A program made the translations under genes and the position numbers. This document shows positions 8,981 through 15,824 of a stretch of DNA of 36,681 nt, piece by piece (position 1 is the first letter of the stretch; the number at the start of each line of letters is the position of its first letter). This stretch comes from Enterococcus ureilyticus (GTDB lineage: Bacteria > Bacillota > Bacilli > Lactobacillales > Enterococcaceae), in NCBI RefSeq assembly GCF_001730315.1, contig NZ_MIKC01000014.1, forward strand, positions 1 through 36,681, written 5' to 3'. The notes beneath the pieces were generated by a model, which searched no databases, had not been told where the DNA came from, and saw only the letters and a list, made by a program, of their open reading frames with translations.

Positions 8981-9676
8981 TTATTTAGGGGCGTCTAATA
9001 ATTCCCAATTAATTGTTGCTGTATAAGTTGTATTTGCTTCAGGTGATCCCGCTGGAACACTTAAAACTGCGTTTGTATTTTCTGTTTTTCCACTTTCAGC
9101 TGGAAAGGTTGTTAACCAAGTTCCTTTTCCGGCACCTTTTACAGAAATTGCTACCGTTTGTTTACTTGCATTAAAAGCCAATGTTGTGGTTCCAGTCGGT
9201 GCTTCTGATGTTGTCGCTTGACTGGCAGATTTTACTTCTGGATTTTTAAGAGTTAATTGTGCTCCTTTTAATGTTGAAGTTTTGCTTGCTGATACAAAAT
9301 CCGAAATACTTGCTTGTACGGTCCAACCAGCACCCGTTCCACGAGTATCCGTCACCTGTACATAAGGGTCTGTATTTTTAGCATAAAACGTCATGTCTGA
9401 TCCTGAAATTTTATGTTCACCAAATGCAAAGTTTGAAACGTAATCGATTGATAATGGCCCGACATTTCCAGTTCCATTGTTATTTGGATCTGCTGGATCG
9501 ATAGGGCTTGTTGGATTAGGATTCGTTGGATCCGTTGGATCCAACGGTGGTGTTACTTGTCCTGACCCATCTGTCAAACTGATACTACCGTTACTTACTG
9601 TTTCAGCCTGTGCTTGTGTTGCGATCAATACATTTGCAAGTACGATTGCTGAGAATACAAAAAGTTGTTTTTTCAT
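8981..9676 (-). CDS. Small WxL-domain surface protein (fourth in operon)
   Basis: 231 residues. Signal peptide ends at AQAET. A low-complexity Pro/Asp/Asn linker with PTDPTNPNPTSP-type repeats spans about residues 40-70. The WxL domain follows: SIDYVSNFAFGEHKISG, the DTRGTGAGW motif with WTV, and the distal site INWELLDAPK at the C-terminus. The first site has Val in place of Leu. WxL proteins bind the wall through this domain. It lies 12 nt after the preceding WxL gene and is a paralogue of its three neighbours, with a different linker. The 83-nt gap before the DUF916 gene holds no clear terminator. Confidence 0.88.
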   Translation of the reverse strand: MKKQLFVFSAIVLANVLIATQAQAETVSNGSISLTDGSGQVTPPLDPTDPTNPNPTSPIDPADPNNNGTGNVGPLSIDYVSNFAFGEHKISGSDMTFYAKNTDPYVQVTDTRGTGAGWTVQASISDFVSASKTSTLKGAQLTLKNPEVKSASQATTSEAPTGTTTLAFNASKQTVAISVKGAGKGTWLTTFPAESGKTENTNAVLSVPAGSPEANTTYTATINWELLDAPK

Positions 9677-9688
9677 TTTTTTTCCTCC

Positions 9689-10378
9689 TTATTCTGGCGC
9701 TTCTGTTAGCGTCCATGAAATCGTCGCTTTATAATCTGCTTTAAAATTGCCCGTAGGGACATATAATTTCACTTCTTTTTGCGCTGCCCCTTGAGAATCA
9801 TTTTCAAAATTGACATACCAAACACCTAATCCATTTCCTTTTGCAGCAGTCAATAATTTTTGATCTGTGCCGTTTAATGATACTGCATTTGAAACAGGTT
9901 TATTCGCATCTGCAACTGTTGTTGCGGTGTCAGATGTTTCCACTTGCCCTTGTGGCAATGTCAAGACCGCCCCTTTTAATGTACGAGCTGTGTTGTCAGT
10001 GTCTGTTCCAGTAAAATCAGTGATTTTTGCTTTTAAGGTCCAACCAGCTCCAGATCCTCTACTATCTGTCACTTGAGCACCCATGGTACCTGCACTTCCA
10101 TTAACCTGGGCAGATTCACCGACAACGGTCAAAGCTTCTCCAGATATTTTAGCATTTGGAAATACAAAACTTGAAACTGCATCAATTGTTAATGGACCTG
10201 TGTTACCCGTTGGCGGAATTGGTAAAATTGGATCTGTTCCACCTCCATCTTGATCTTGTGCTTCTAATGAGAATGTTGCATCAGAGTTTGCATTACTTTC
10301 TGCTCTCACAGTACTACTTTGAATTGTAAACGCGCCGTAAAGAACGCCTACTGTTATTAACGTAACAATTTTTTTCAT
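9689..10378 (-). CDS. Small WxL-domain surface protein (third in operon)
   Basis: 229 residues from ATG at 10378, preceded by AAGGAGA; a longer frame would overlap the upstream gene. Signal peptide of about 26 residues (ends VRAES). A short acidic segment with DQDGGGTDPILPIPP joins it to the WxL domain: LTIDAVSSFVFPNAKISG, the DSRGSGAGW motif with WTL, and distal ISWTLTEAPE. It contains an extra loop between the first two strands compared with its neighbours. Tandem paralogue of the other small WxL proteins, probably displayed on the wall together with them. Confidence 0.88.
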   Translation of the reverse strand: MKKIVTLITVGVLYGAFTIQSSTVRAESNANSDATFSLEAQDQDGGGTDPILPIPPTGNTGPLTIDAVSSFVFPNAKISGEALTVVGESAQVNGSAGTMGAQVTDSRGSGAGWTLKAKITDFTGTDTDNTARTLKGAVLTLPQGQVETSDTATTVADANKPVSNAVSLNGTDQKLLTAAKGNGLGVWYVNFENDSQGAAQKEVKLYVPTGNFKADYKATISWTLTEAPE

Positions 10379-10395
10379 TTTTTTATTCTCCTTTT

Positions 10396-11025
10396 TTAAG
10401 ACGGTGCGTCTACTAATTGCCAATTCATTGTCGCTGTATAGCTACCTGTATAAGCGTTTTGAGCGATATCCTGAAGAGTGACTTTATCTGATGTAGATTC
10501 GAAAGTATCTAGCCATCTACCCATCCCTGTGTCTTTTGGTGCATTCATTACATTTGCATATGATGAATTTAATACTACTGATTTAGCGACTACTCCTTGC
10601 GTACTATCAACACCATTTGAGACGGTTCCTTTAGGAATAGAAACAGAAGCTGACAAGGTTTTTGTAGAATCCGTCGTATTTGTAAAGGTTCCTACTTTCA
10701 CATTGAGCGCCCAACCAGCCCCGGTTCCACGGACGTCTCGAACTTGTACGCCTAATTTTTCACCATTTGTCGTTTCAGCTGTTTTACTCGTAACACCAAC
10801 TTTGATCGTACCAAAGTTAAACGATGATACAGCATCTATAGTCAGAGAACCTGAACTATTCGTAGCAGGTTTTACATTGGAATCTATTAAGGCTCCTGTC
10901 CCGTCGCCCGCAGCAACTGTCGTATTCGCATTACTAGTGGCATCATCTGCATAAGCAGCGGTTCCATTGCTATACAAGAGGATTGAGCTTAATAATAATC
11001 CATATGTTAAAAAACGTTTCTTCAT
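10396..11025 (-). CDS. Small WxL-domain surface protein (second in operon)
   Basis: 209 residues with a strong AGGAGGG ribosome site. Signal peptide ends AAYADD. The linker is Asn/Thr/Ala-rich and short. The WxL domain reads LTIDAVSSFNFGTIKVG, then DVRGTGAGW with WAL, and ends MNWQLVDAPS. The pattern VSNGVDSTQGVV and the NAPKDTGMGRW segment resemble the C-terminal domain of the large WxL protein at the end of the operon more than the other small paralogues do. Wall-associated, exact partner unknown. Confidence 0.88.
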   Translation of the reverse strand: MKKRFLTYGLLLSSILLYSNGTAAYADDATSNANTTVAAGDGTGALIDSNVKPATNSSGSLTIDAVSSFNFGTIKVGVTSKTAETTNGEKLGVQVRDVRGTGAGWALNVKVGTFTNTTDSTKTLSASVSIPKGTVSNGVDSTQGVVAKSVVLNSSYANVMNAPKDTGMGRWLDTFESTSDKVTLQDIAQNAYTGSYTATMNWQLVDAPS

Positions 11026-11042
11026 TTATTTCCCTCCTAAAA

Positions 11043-11714
11043 TTACTTCGGTGCATCAGCTAAGGTCCATGTAATAGTTGACACATAGCTTCCTTTCATA
11101 CTACCTGCTGGGATTTCGATTGAGACTTTTGACTCATTATCTGTTCCATCAAATTTATCGACCCATGATCCTAAACCGCTTTGGGCTGCTGCTTTAAAGA
11201 TCGTTGTGTCTGTTTCATTTAATGATACTTCGCTTGCAGTAGGTGCGGTGGAGCTATTGCCATCATCACTAGAAACCGTTCCGACTGGAATGGTTACCTG
11301 AGCTCCTTTGAGAATATTTGAAGAATTTTGTGAATCAATAAAATCTGTACTTCTTACTTGTAATGTCCAACCGACACCAGTTCCTCTTTTATCCGTAACT
11401 TGAACATTCCCATCAGTTGTAGTAGAATAATATGTCGCTTTCTTACCTGTTAATCTTTGCGTTCCAAACACAAACGGAGAAACATTATCAATAGTTAATT
11501 CACCCACGTTTCCTGTCTTACCACTTGGCGTAGTTGGTACTAGAGGATCTGTACCAGAATCGGAATCTGGTGTTAATTCAATGGAACCATATGATGTCGC
11601 ACCCTGGCCATTTGCGCTCCCATTTACTGTTTCTTCCGCAAAACTTGCTTGAGTACCTCCCAATAGAATAAATCCAGTTGCGAATAGACTTGAAAAAATA
11701 ATTGTTTTTTTCAT
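11043..11714 (-). CDS. Small WxL-domain surface protein (first in operon)
   Basis: 223 residues. Signal peptide ends ASFAEE. A Ser/Gly/Thr/Asp linker with PDSDSGTDPLVP leads to the WxL domain: LTIDNVSPFVFGTQRLTG, DKRGTGVGW with WTL, and distal ITWTLADAPK, both sites canonical. The start codon overlaps the stop of the LPXTG gene by 4 nt (ATGA), so translation of the two is probably coupled, keeping the anchor and the WxL protein in balance. Confidence 0.88.
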   Translation of the reverse strand: MKKTIIFSSLFATGFILLGGTQASFAEETVNGSANGQGATSYGSIELTPDSDSGTDPLVPTTPSGKTGNVGELTIDNVSPFVFGTQRLTGKKATYYSTTTDGNVQVTDKRGTGVGWTLQVRSTDFIDSQNSSNILKGAQVTIPVGTVSSDDGNSSTAPTASEVSLNETDTTIFKAAAQSGLGSWVDKFDGTDNESKVSIEIPAGSMKGSYVSTITWTLADAPK

Positions 11715-12094
11715 TTTTTTTCCTTCTTTCTATATTTTTTATAATTAACATAAATTATATATACAATGATCACGTTAACCATGAACATTCCAATATACAT
11801 CGGTATTTCAGTAGCAGATTCACCTGCTTTGGGTAAATCGGTGCGACCAACTGGTTTTATATAACCAGAGTTATTGTCACCACCTCCTTTAATTGTTGAT
11901 TCTGTATTCTCTGTGCTTGATGGAGTTGTACTTCCAGGCTCTTTTTCAGTAAAATGTATCCCTACTTCACTTTTTGCTTGTTGAGTAGATTTCATAGTTG
12001 AAGTCTCAACTTGTTCAGCTAGGACAGCATTGCTTGAAAATAACAGAAAACTTAGCATAATGAATGTAAAGTAAATTATATTGATTTTTTTCAA
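11711..12094 (-). CDS. Short LPXTG-type wall-anchored protein of the WxL cluster
   Basis: 127 residues. Signal peptide of about 26 residues (ends VLAEQ), a Ser/Thr/Glu-rich middle, then the sortase signal LPKAG at about residue 87, a membrane helix and a Lys-rich end (KKYRKKEKK). The LPKAG variant has Ala for Thr at the cleavage position, as is seen in enterococcal sortase substrates. Small LPXTG proteins of this size are a standard part of WxL clusters (csc-type clusters) and may serve as covalent wall links. Preceded by an AGGAGT ribosome site and 33 nt after the regulator gene. Confidence 0.85.
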   Translation of the reverse strand: MKKINIIYFTFIMLSFLLFSSNAVLAEQVETSTMKSTQQAKSEVGIHFTEKEPGSTTPSSTENTESTIKGGGDNNSGYIKPVGRTDLPKAGESATEIPMYIGMFMVNVIIVYIIYVNYKKYRKKEKK

Positions 12095-12127
12095 AGTCTC
12101 ACTCCTTTCTATTGTTTATTTAGAATT

Positions 12128-12805
12128 TTATAGATTATCTTGTGGTCTATCAGCCAACATATATCCTTTAGATCGGATTGTTTTAACCAAGCCTCTATCT
12201 TTTGGATCTAACTTTCCGCGAAGGCTGAAAATCAAATTTGATAATTGAATTTTGGAAGCCGATGAATCTTGTCCCCAAACATAGGAAATTAACTCTTTAT
12301 AACTTACAGTAGTCCCGATATTGTTCGATAAACAATTCATTATTTTGTATTCTAAACGAGTAAGCTCTACCTCTTTATTTCCGTCAACTACAAGTGTCCT
12401 ATTTGCGCTGTTCAATTCTAAGCTCTTGTGTGAATTTTTTTGGCTGGATAACTTTTCATGATAATTTTTTAATAAAATAGGTATTTCTGAACTTTGAGTA
12501 TTCAAATTTATAACTTGCATAGCACCTAATTGTAAATAAACCAACCGTTCATTTTTATCTTCATTACCCAGAGTGACGATAAAATAAGCACTCGTATATG
12601 ATTTCAAAAATGCTAACCACTCACAAATTGTTAGAAAATCACTTGAATCATTTCCGTTTAGAACAATGACGTCTAAGCGTTTTGAAAGTTTAAAATCTTC
12701 TTTCTTATTAGGTATTCTTATAATCTTGTATTTAGAAACTTGGATAATTTCAGTCAAAAAAATCTCTTCGTTGTTAGTAAAATCTATTAAACCAATTTCT
12801 TTCAT
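12128..12805 (-). CDS. OmpR-type winged-helix regulator with degenerate receiver
   Basis: 225 residues. The C-terminal half (about 125-220) is a clear OmpR/PhoB winged helix: RTLVVDGNKEVELTRLEYKI, the YKELISYVWG turn, and KTIRSKGYML as the wing. The N-terminal 115 residues have the receiver outline, but the expected phosphorylated Asp is Asn50 (DVIVLN), so it is probably not phosphorylated; no histidine kinase gene is nearby. It is the first gene before the LPXTG and WxL genes and is the likely operon activator. GGAGTG precedes the ATG. Only 15 nt separate the start codon from the left 27-bp inverted repeat of the putative invertible segment, so its transcription should depend on which way that segment lies. 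Confidence 0.8.
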   Translation of the reverse strand: MKEIGLIDFTNNEEIFLTEIIQVSKYKIIRIPNKKEDFKLSKRLDVIVLNGNDSSDFLTICEWLAFLKSYTSAYFIVTLGNEDKNERLVYLQLGAMQVINLNTQSSEIPILLKNYHEKLSSQKNSHKSLELNSANRTLVVDGNKEVELTRLEYKIMNCLSNNIGTTVSYKELISYVWGQDSSASKIQLSNLIFSLRGKLDPKDRGLVKTIRSKGYMLADRPQDNL

Positions 12806-12820
12806 TTTTTCACTCCATTC

Positions 12821-12847
12821 TCTTGTTTTACTTTAAAACAAGAAAAA
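12821..12847. repeat. Left 27-bp inverted repeat (recombination site)
   Basis: Arms TCTTGTTTTA and TAAAACAAGA around the centre CTT, then AAAA. It is identical over 27 bp to the reverse complement of 14250-14276. Because the arms are themselves complementary, only the 3-nt centre and the flank give the site a direction, as in many inversion sites. Confidence 0.85.
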
Positions 12848-12885
12848 GCCCTAACTAGTTAAGTATCTTAACGAATAAAATCTAT

Positions 12886-12904
12886 TTGACGCTTTATCTG
12901 ACGG
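12886..12904. other. Possible recombinase arm-site pair (left)
   Basis: Two TGACG-type repeats 11 nt apart (TTGACG, then CTGACGG) around CTTTAT. A similar pair, with CTTAT between, lies inside the right end at 14091-14107 in the same orientation. The recombinase has an N-terminal arm-binding domain, so these are candidate arm sites. Confidence 0.45.
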
Positions 12905-12906
12905 AT

Positions 12907-12949
12907 AAAAAAATAAACCATCATTGATAGAATGAATCAAAATGGTTTA
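12907..12949 (-). terminator. Intrinsic terminator after the recombinase gene
   Basis: On the minus strand TAAACCAT / ATGGTTTA enclose an inner TTGAT / ATCAA stem, followed by seven T. It begins 15 nt after the recombinase stop and should keep recombinase transcripts from reaching the regulator in the present orientation. Confidence 0.75.
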
Positions 12950-12963
12950 TGGTATATTCTTTA

Positions 12964-14073
12964 TTAATTTCTGAGATCGTAATCTATAAGCTTAATTGCT
13001 TCTCTTTTTTCTGATAAAAAAGTATTGATGTAAGTATCCAATGTCAACTTTATAGAATGGTGGCCTAAAAGTTCACTTATCGTAGCAATAGTCACTCCTT
13101 TTTCCAGACACCGAGTAGCAAAAGTATGCCTAAGTGAATGAAAACACACATCATAAATACCTAACTCAGAAATAATTTTTTTAAACCAATATGTTATCAA
13201 CCTTGGTTCAATAGGTCCTTTTGTTCCAAATACATATTGACTCTCAGTTAATTCTTTCAACCTTAATAACTCAACTCTAATTGAATTTGAAATAGGAATA
13301 ATTCTCATAGAGTTGTTACTTTTAGGAAGTTGCTCTACTATTTTAGTTCTTTTCTTTTCATTTGGTTCGAAAGTTGGTAAACGTTGAATAGTACGACTAA
13401 CGTTGAGAACATTAGCGTAAAAATCGATATCTTCCCATTTTAATCCACAAATTTCGCCAATACGTAAACCTGTTTGAAGGGCTAAAAGTATTGGAAGCCC
13501 TTTTGGGTGATTACGAGAATATTTTTGAAGGTTACTCTCTTCATCAATTGTCAGCGAGCGAACTTTTTTACTATTTGGCATTGGCATACTTACCTTGAGA
13601 CATGGATTATCAAATAATATACCTTGTTTCACTGCTTCTTTCATACAAGTTTTTAAAACTTGCAATATAACTCGAATTGAAGACCTAGACAGCTTGGCTT
13701 CTAAACATATTATAAGATTTTCAATGTGTTGAGCTGAAACTTGCTTTAGCTGAATCTGCCCAATTTCTGGAAATATATGTTGATACAATTTATTTCTATA
13801 GCTAGTATAAGTACTTAGTTTGACTTTTTCTTTCACGTTAGAAAGCCAAAAAATGCCCCATTGTTGCAGGTTTCCTGTATAGTTTGAGTTAAGACTATGG
13901 TACTCATGGTAGTAGAGGGATTTCATGAGTATTAATTGTTCTTTAACGGCATTATAAGTGCGCTGATAAATATAACCGTATTGAATAGTACCGTCATCTT
14001 TACGATTTTTAATATACCTTCCCTCCCAACGTCCATCTTTTCTTTTATAGATATTTTCTCCAGGTTTAGACAT
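12964..14073 (-). CDS. Tyrosine recombinase, candidate DNA invertase
   Basis: 369 residues. An N-terminal arm-type DNA-binding domain (about 5-50, RKDGRWEGRY) is followed by a core-binding domain (about 70-165) and a catalytic domain with the full set of residues: Arg204 (TGLRIGE), Lys251 (PKSN), His312 and Arg315 (HSLRH), His338 (LGHHS) and Tyr348 (DTY). This matches phage/Tn916-type integrases, so integration was considered, but the gene sits alone between perfect inverted repeats with no excisionase or transfer genes. That points to inversion of its own segment. An AGAAGGA site precedes the ATG. Its likely promoter is inside the segment, so it would be expressed in either orientation. Confidence 0.9.
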   Translation of the reverse strand: MSKPGENIYKRKDGRWEGRYIKNRKDDGTIQYGYIYQRTYNAVKEQLILMKSLYYHEYHSLNSNYTGNLQQWGIFWLSNVKEKVKLSTYTSYRNKLYQHIFPEIGQIQLKQVSAQHIENLIICLEAKLSRSSIRVILQVLKTCMKEAVKQGILFDNPCLKVSMPMPNSKKVRSLTIDEESNLQKYSRNHPKGLPILLALQTGLRIGEICGLKWEDIDFYANVLNVSRTIQRLPTFEPNEKKRTKIVEQLPKSNNSMRIIPISNSIRVELLRLKELTESQYVFGTKGPIEPRLITYWFKKIISELGIYDVCFHSLRHTFATRCLEKGVTIATISELLGHHSIKLTLDTYINTFLSEKREAIKLIDYDLRN

Positions 14074-14090
14074 AAGATCCTTCTTTCCAC

Positions 14091-14107
14091 TGACGGCTTA
14101 TTGACGG
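14091..14107. other. Possible recombinase arm-site pair (right)
   Basis: TGACGG and TTGACGG repeats, 10 nt apart with CTTAT between, in the leader of the recombinase gene. They are similar to the pair at 12886-12904 and in the same direction; both pairs are followed by an A-rich run. Confidence 0.45.
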
Positions 14108-14149
14108 TTTAAAAAAAACCTGTCCTAGTACAGTATTTAAAATGTTTTA

Positions 14150-14177
14150 AAAATAGTTTTAATAGTTTTGGTGTCAA
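14150..14177 (-). promoter_or_regulatory. Likely recombinase promoter (leftward)
   Basis: Minus-strand -35 TTGACA (14177-14172), 16-nt spacer and a weaker -10 TATTTT (14155-14150). The -35 box is one arm of the palindrome TGTCAAA-TCA-TTTGACA (14172-14188), whose other arm holds the -35 box of the rightward promoter, so one bound protein could act on both. Confidence 0.45.
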
Positions 14178-14182
14178 ATCAT

Positions 14183-14211
14183 TTGACATATTGGCAAAAT
14201 TCTATTATATT
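14183..14211 (+). promoter_or_regulatory. Strong outward promoter inside the invertible segment
   Basis: Perfect -35 TTGACA (14183-14188), 17-nt spacer, -10 TATATT (14206-14211), expected start near 14218. It points rightward out of the segment. No gene lies downstream on this strand for over 1 kb. After inversion it would point at the WxL regulator start with a leader of about 74 nt. Confidence 0.75.
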
Positions 14212-14238
14212 AAACCCAAATTTTGATATATGAAGTGC

Positions 14239-14290
14239 AAAAAAATGATTTTTTCTTGTTTTAAAGTAAAACAAGAAAAATCATTTTTTT
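14239..14290 (+). terminator. Terminator-like hairpin built around the right repeat
   Basis: The right 27-bp repeat is the core of a larger hairpin: AAAAAAATGA plus T run and CTTGTTTTA on the left, TAAAACAAG plus A run and TCATTTTTTT on the right, with one bulge and an AAG loop. It ends in seven T. The stem is AT-rich, so termination efficiency is uncertain. It lies about 20 nt after the expected start of the outward promoter. Confidence 0.5.
14250..14276. repeat. Right 27-bp inverted repeat (recombination site)
   Basis: Exact reverse complement of 12821-12847: same 10-base arms, centre AAG instead of CTT, with the A/T run on the opposite side. Inverted orientation predicts inversion, not excision, of the DNA between. 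Confidence 0.85.
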
Positions 14291-14849
14291 CTGAAAAACT
14301 TATTTTATATGCTAATTAAAACACGTTTATATTTTTTCCACAAATATAAAGCTTACTAAAGGTTTAATATATTTGAAGATTAATATTTTGATTATCAAAG
14401 TATTATTAATATTTATACTTCAAATCTAAACTTTAACTATGAATCCCTATACAAAATACAATCAAAAAATTTCAATGACAATTGAAATGTAAAACAGACT
14501 ATTTATAAAACCATATATGCCAATTACATAATTTTAAGAAAATACGTCTTTGATATTATTGATTAATTTTTTACTAGAGTATAACAACAAATTCATTTTG
14601 AAAATAAGTTAGCTACTGTGTCCCTTCGAAATATTTTTATATTATTTTCAAAACAATATCATATAGAGCCAATTTTATCAACGAAAATTATAATTATATT
14701 TTTATTTTTTTTAAATACCGAACGTTATTTAAATTAAAATATATTTATAACTTTTATATCTTTTTACTAAACTATAATTATATGGTTATTATAACGAAGT
14801 TAAGGCGCACAAAACATCTATACCAATTCTATCTTCTGAATCTGCACTT
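14291..14849. other. AT-rich gene-free stretch
   Basis: About 560 bp of very AT-rich DNA with stops in all frames. I see no gene, RNA or convincing regulatory site in it. Confidence 0.5.
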
Positions 14850-15345
14850 TAAGACACAAAAAGCTTCCTACAACGATGTAAGAAGATTTAGCATACACTA
14901 TTGATCTTTACAGTATTAACCAGTTTTTCTATTATGCAGCCTTAGATCATTACCGAAGTCTCTTTTTATTTATTGGTTGAAATAATTTATTCAATATTTA
15001 AATGGTGACTGATTCTTTCGTCTCTATTGGTTTCTACGTTACTTTAGCTGCTGATCCTTTCAAGATCAAGTTTCGTTCAAATTCTGTAAATACTGTGAAG
15101 AGTAAAGTATTAATTGACTAGTAGAACTTGATTTTATCTCTTATGATATTCTCTTATGTAGCGTGGAAACTCGTATCCTGCTTATTCAATCAATTCACTA
15201 AAAACACTAATAAATTTGATCCTCTATATTTTTTCCAATCGATCTAATCGCCATACAAAAATTTTGTCCCCAGCTCGCGCATGATCAATATTTAAAATTA
15301 ATAATTCTTTTCTGTTGGATTGTCCCGGATCATTAATCAGTACCA
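14850..15345 (-). pseudogene. Decayed serine recombinase (resolvase) relic
   Basis: On the minus strand fragments in different frames match a Tn552/Pin-type resolvase: HARAGDKIFVWRLDRL near 15250-15300, and further along EFERNLIL (about 15080), corresponding to YARDGDKIVVWRLDRLG and KFERNLILERLA in the relics at 24224 and 34527. Stops and frameshifts abound and the middle is largely gone. It is an older, more diverged member of the same recombinase family. Confidence 0.65.
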
Positions 15346-15441
15346 TTAATTGAATATAAATTTTAACGATTTTTTTAATACTATATAGTTGAAATCACAA
15401 GGAAAACTTATTCCCTATATATGACTATGTATAAATTTTTT

Positions 15442-15484
15442 CAGTGCGCAAAACAGTTTGAATACCAAACTATTTTGCGCACTG
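15442..15484. other. Strong stem-loop after the protease-inhibitor gene
   Basis: Arms of 19 nt starting CAGTGCGCAAAA and ending TTTTGCGCACTG, with one mismatch and a 5-nt loop. It lies 35 bp after the stop of the inhibitor gene, where a terminator would be expected, but no clean T run follows on either strand. Confidence 0.5.
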
Positions 15485-15518
15485 ATTTAATGAATATTTT
15501 ATTACTAAATTATATTAA

Positions 15519-15824
15519 TTAATCTAGCGAATCGATTTCGCTGTTGTATTGTTTTAAAAGATAACTCATGCTTTCTGACAATTTGTCGATATCTAGGTTA
15601 CTTTCGAAAGAGTAGCCCAAAATGTCGTGTGTTCTTTTATCACCAGAAACTATGATAAATCCGCAAGGTAAAATCGAGAATACGTAAAGTGATTTCAATT
15701 TATTTTGACAATCTCTAGGGTAGAGAATCGGTCCAATCTTATACTTTTTATTATTTTTCGTCGCAAAATATCTGTTTGCAACCATTCTGGCTTCTTCTAT
15801 ATTTCGACTAGTATTTTGTTTCAT
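15519..15824 (-). CDS. Prodomain-like inhibitor of the adjacent C10 protease (Spi-like)
   Basis: 101 residues, no signal peptide. The sequence is a stand-alone copy of the protease prodomain: CGFIIVSGDKRTHDILGYS here against GGFIVISGDKRSPEVLAYS in the neighbour, with matching flanks (NIEEARMVANRYF against SSEAEDVALSFF). In Streptococcus pyogenes the gene after speB encodes Spi, a prodomain mimic that blocks SpeB inside the cell; the same role is inferred here. Start and stop overlap by 1 nt with the protease gene (TAATG), indicating translational coupling. A stem-loop follows the gene. Confidence 0.75.
   Translation of the reverse strand: MKQNTSRNIEEARMVANRYFATKNNKKYKIGPILYPRDCQNKLKSLYVFSILPCGFIIVSGDKRTHDILGYSFESNLDIDKLSESMSYLLKQYNSEIDSLD

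Larger units (their letters stand above)
12821..14276. other. Putative invertible DNA segment controlling the WxL operon
   Basis: A 1,456-bp segment bounded by perfect inverted 27-bp repeats. It contains a complete tyrosine recombinase gene, a terminator after it, two TGACGG-type repeat pairs that may be recombinase arm sites, and an outward-facing near-consensus promoter next to the right repeat. The left repeat abuts the ribosome site of the WxL-operon regulator. In the orientation shown the promoter reads rightward into a hairpin and then gene-free DNA; flipped, it would read straight into the regulator. The arrangement is seen directly; inversion and its effect are inferred. Confidence 0.7.

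Noticed and set aside
12821-14276. Reading the 27-bp repeats as attL/attR of an excisable integrated element
   Set aside because: The asymmetric centre (CTT against AAG) and the A-run put the repeats in inverted orientation, and the segment holds only the recombinase gene; excision would need direct repeats.
15442-15484. Calling the strong stem-loop an intrinsic terminator
   Set aside because: The stem is convincing but neither strand has a T run directly after it, so it is recorded only as a stem-loop.
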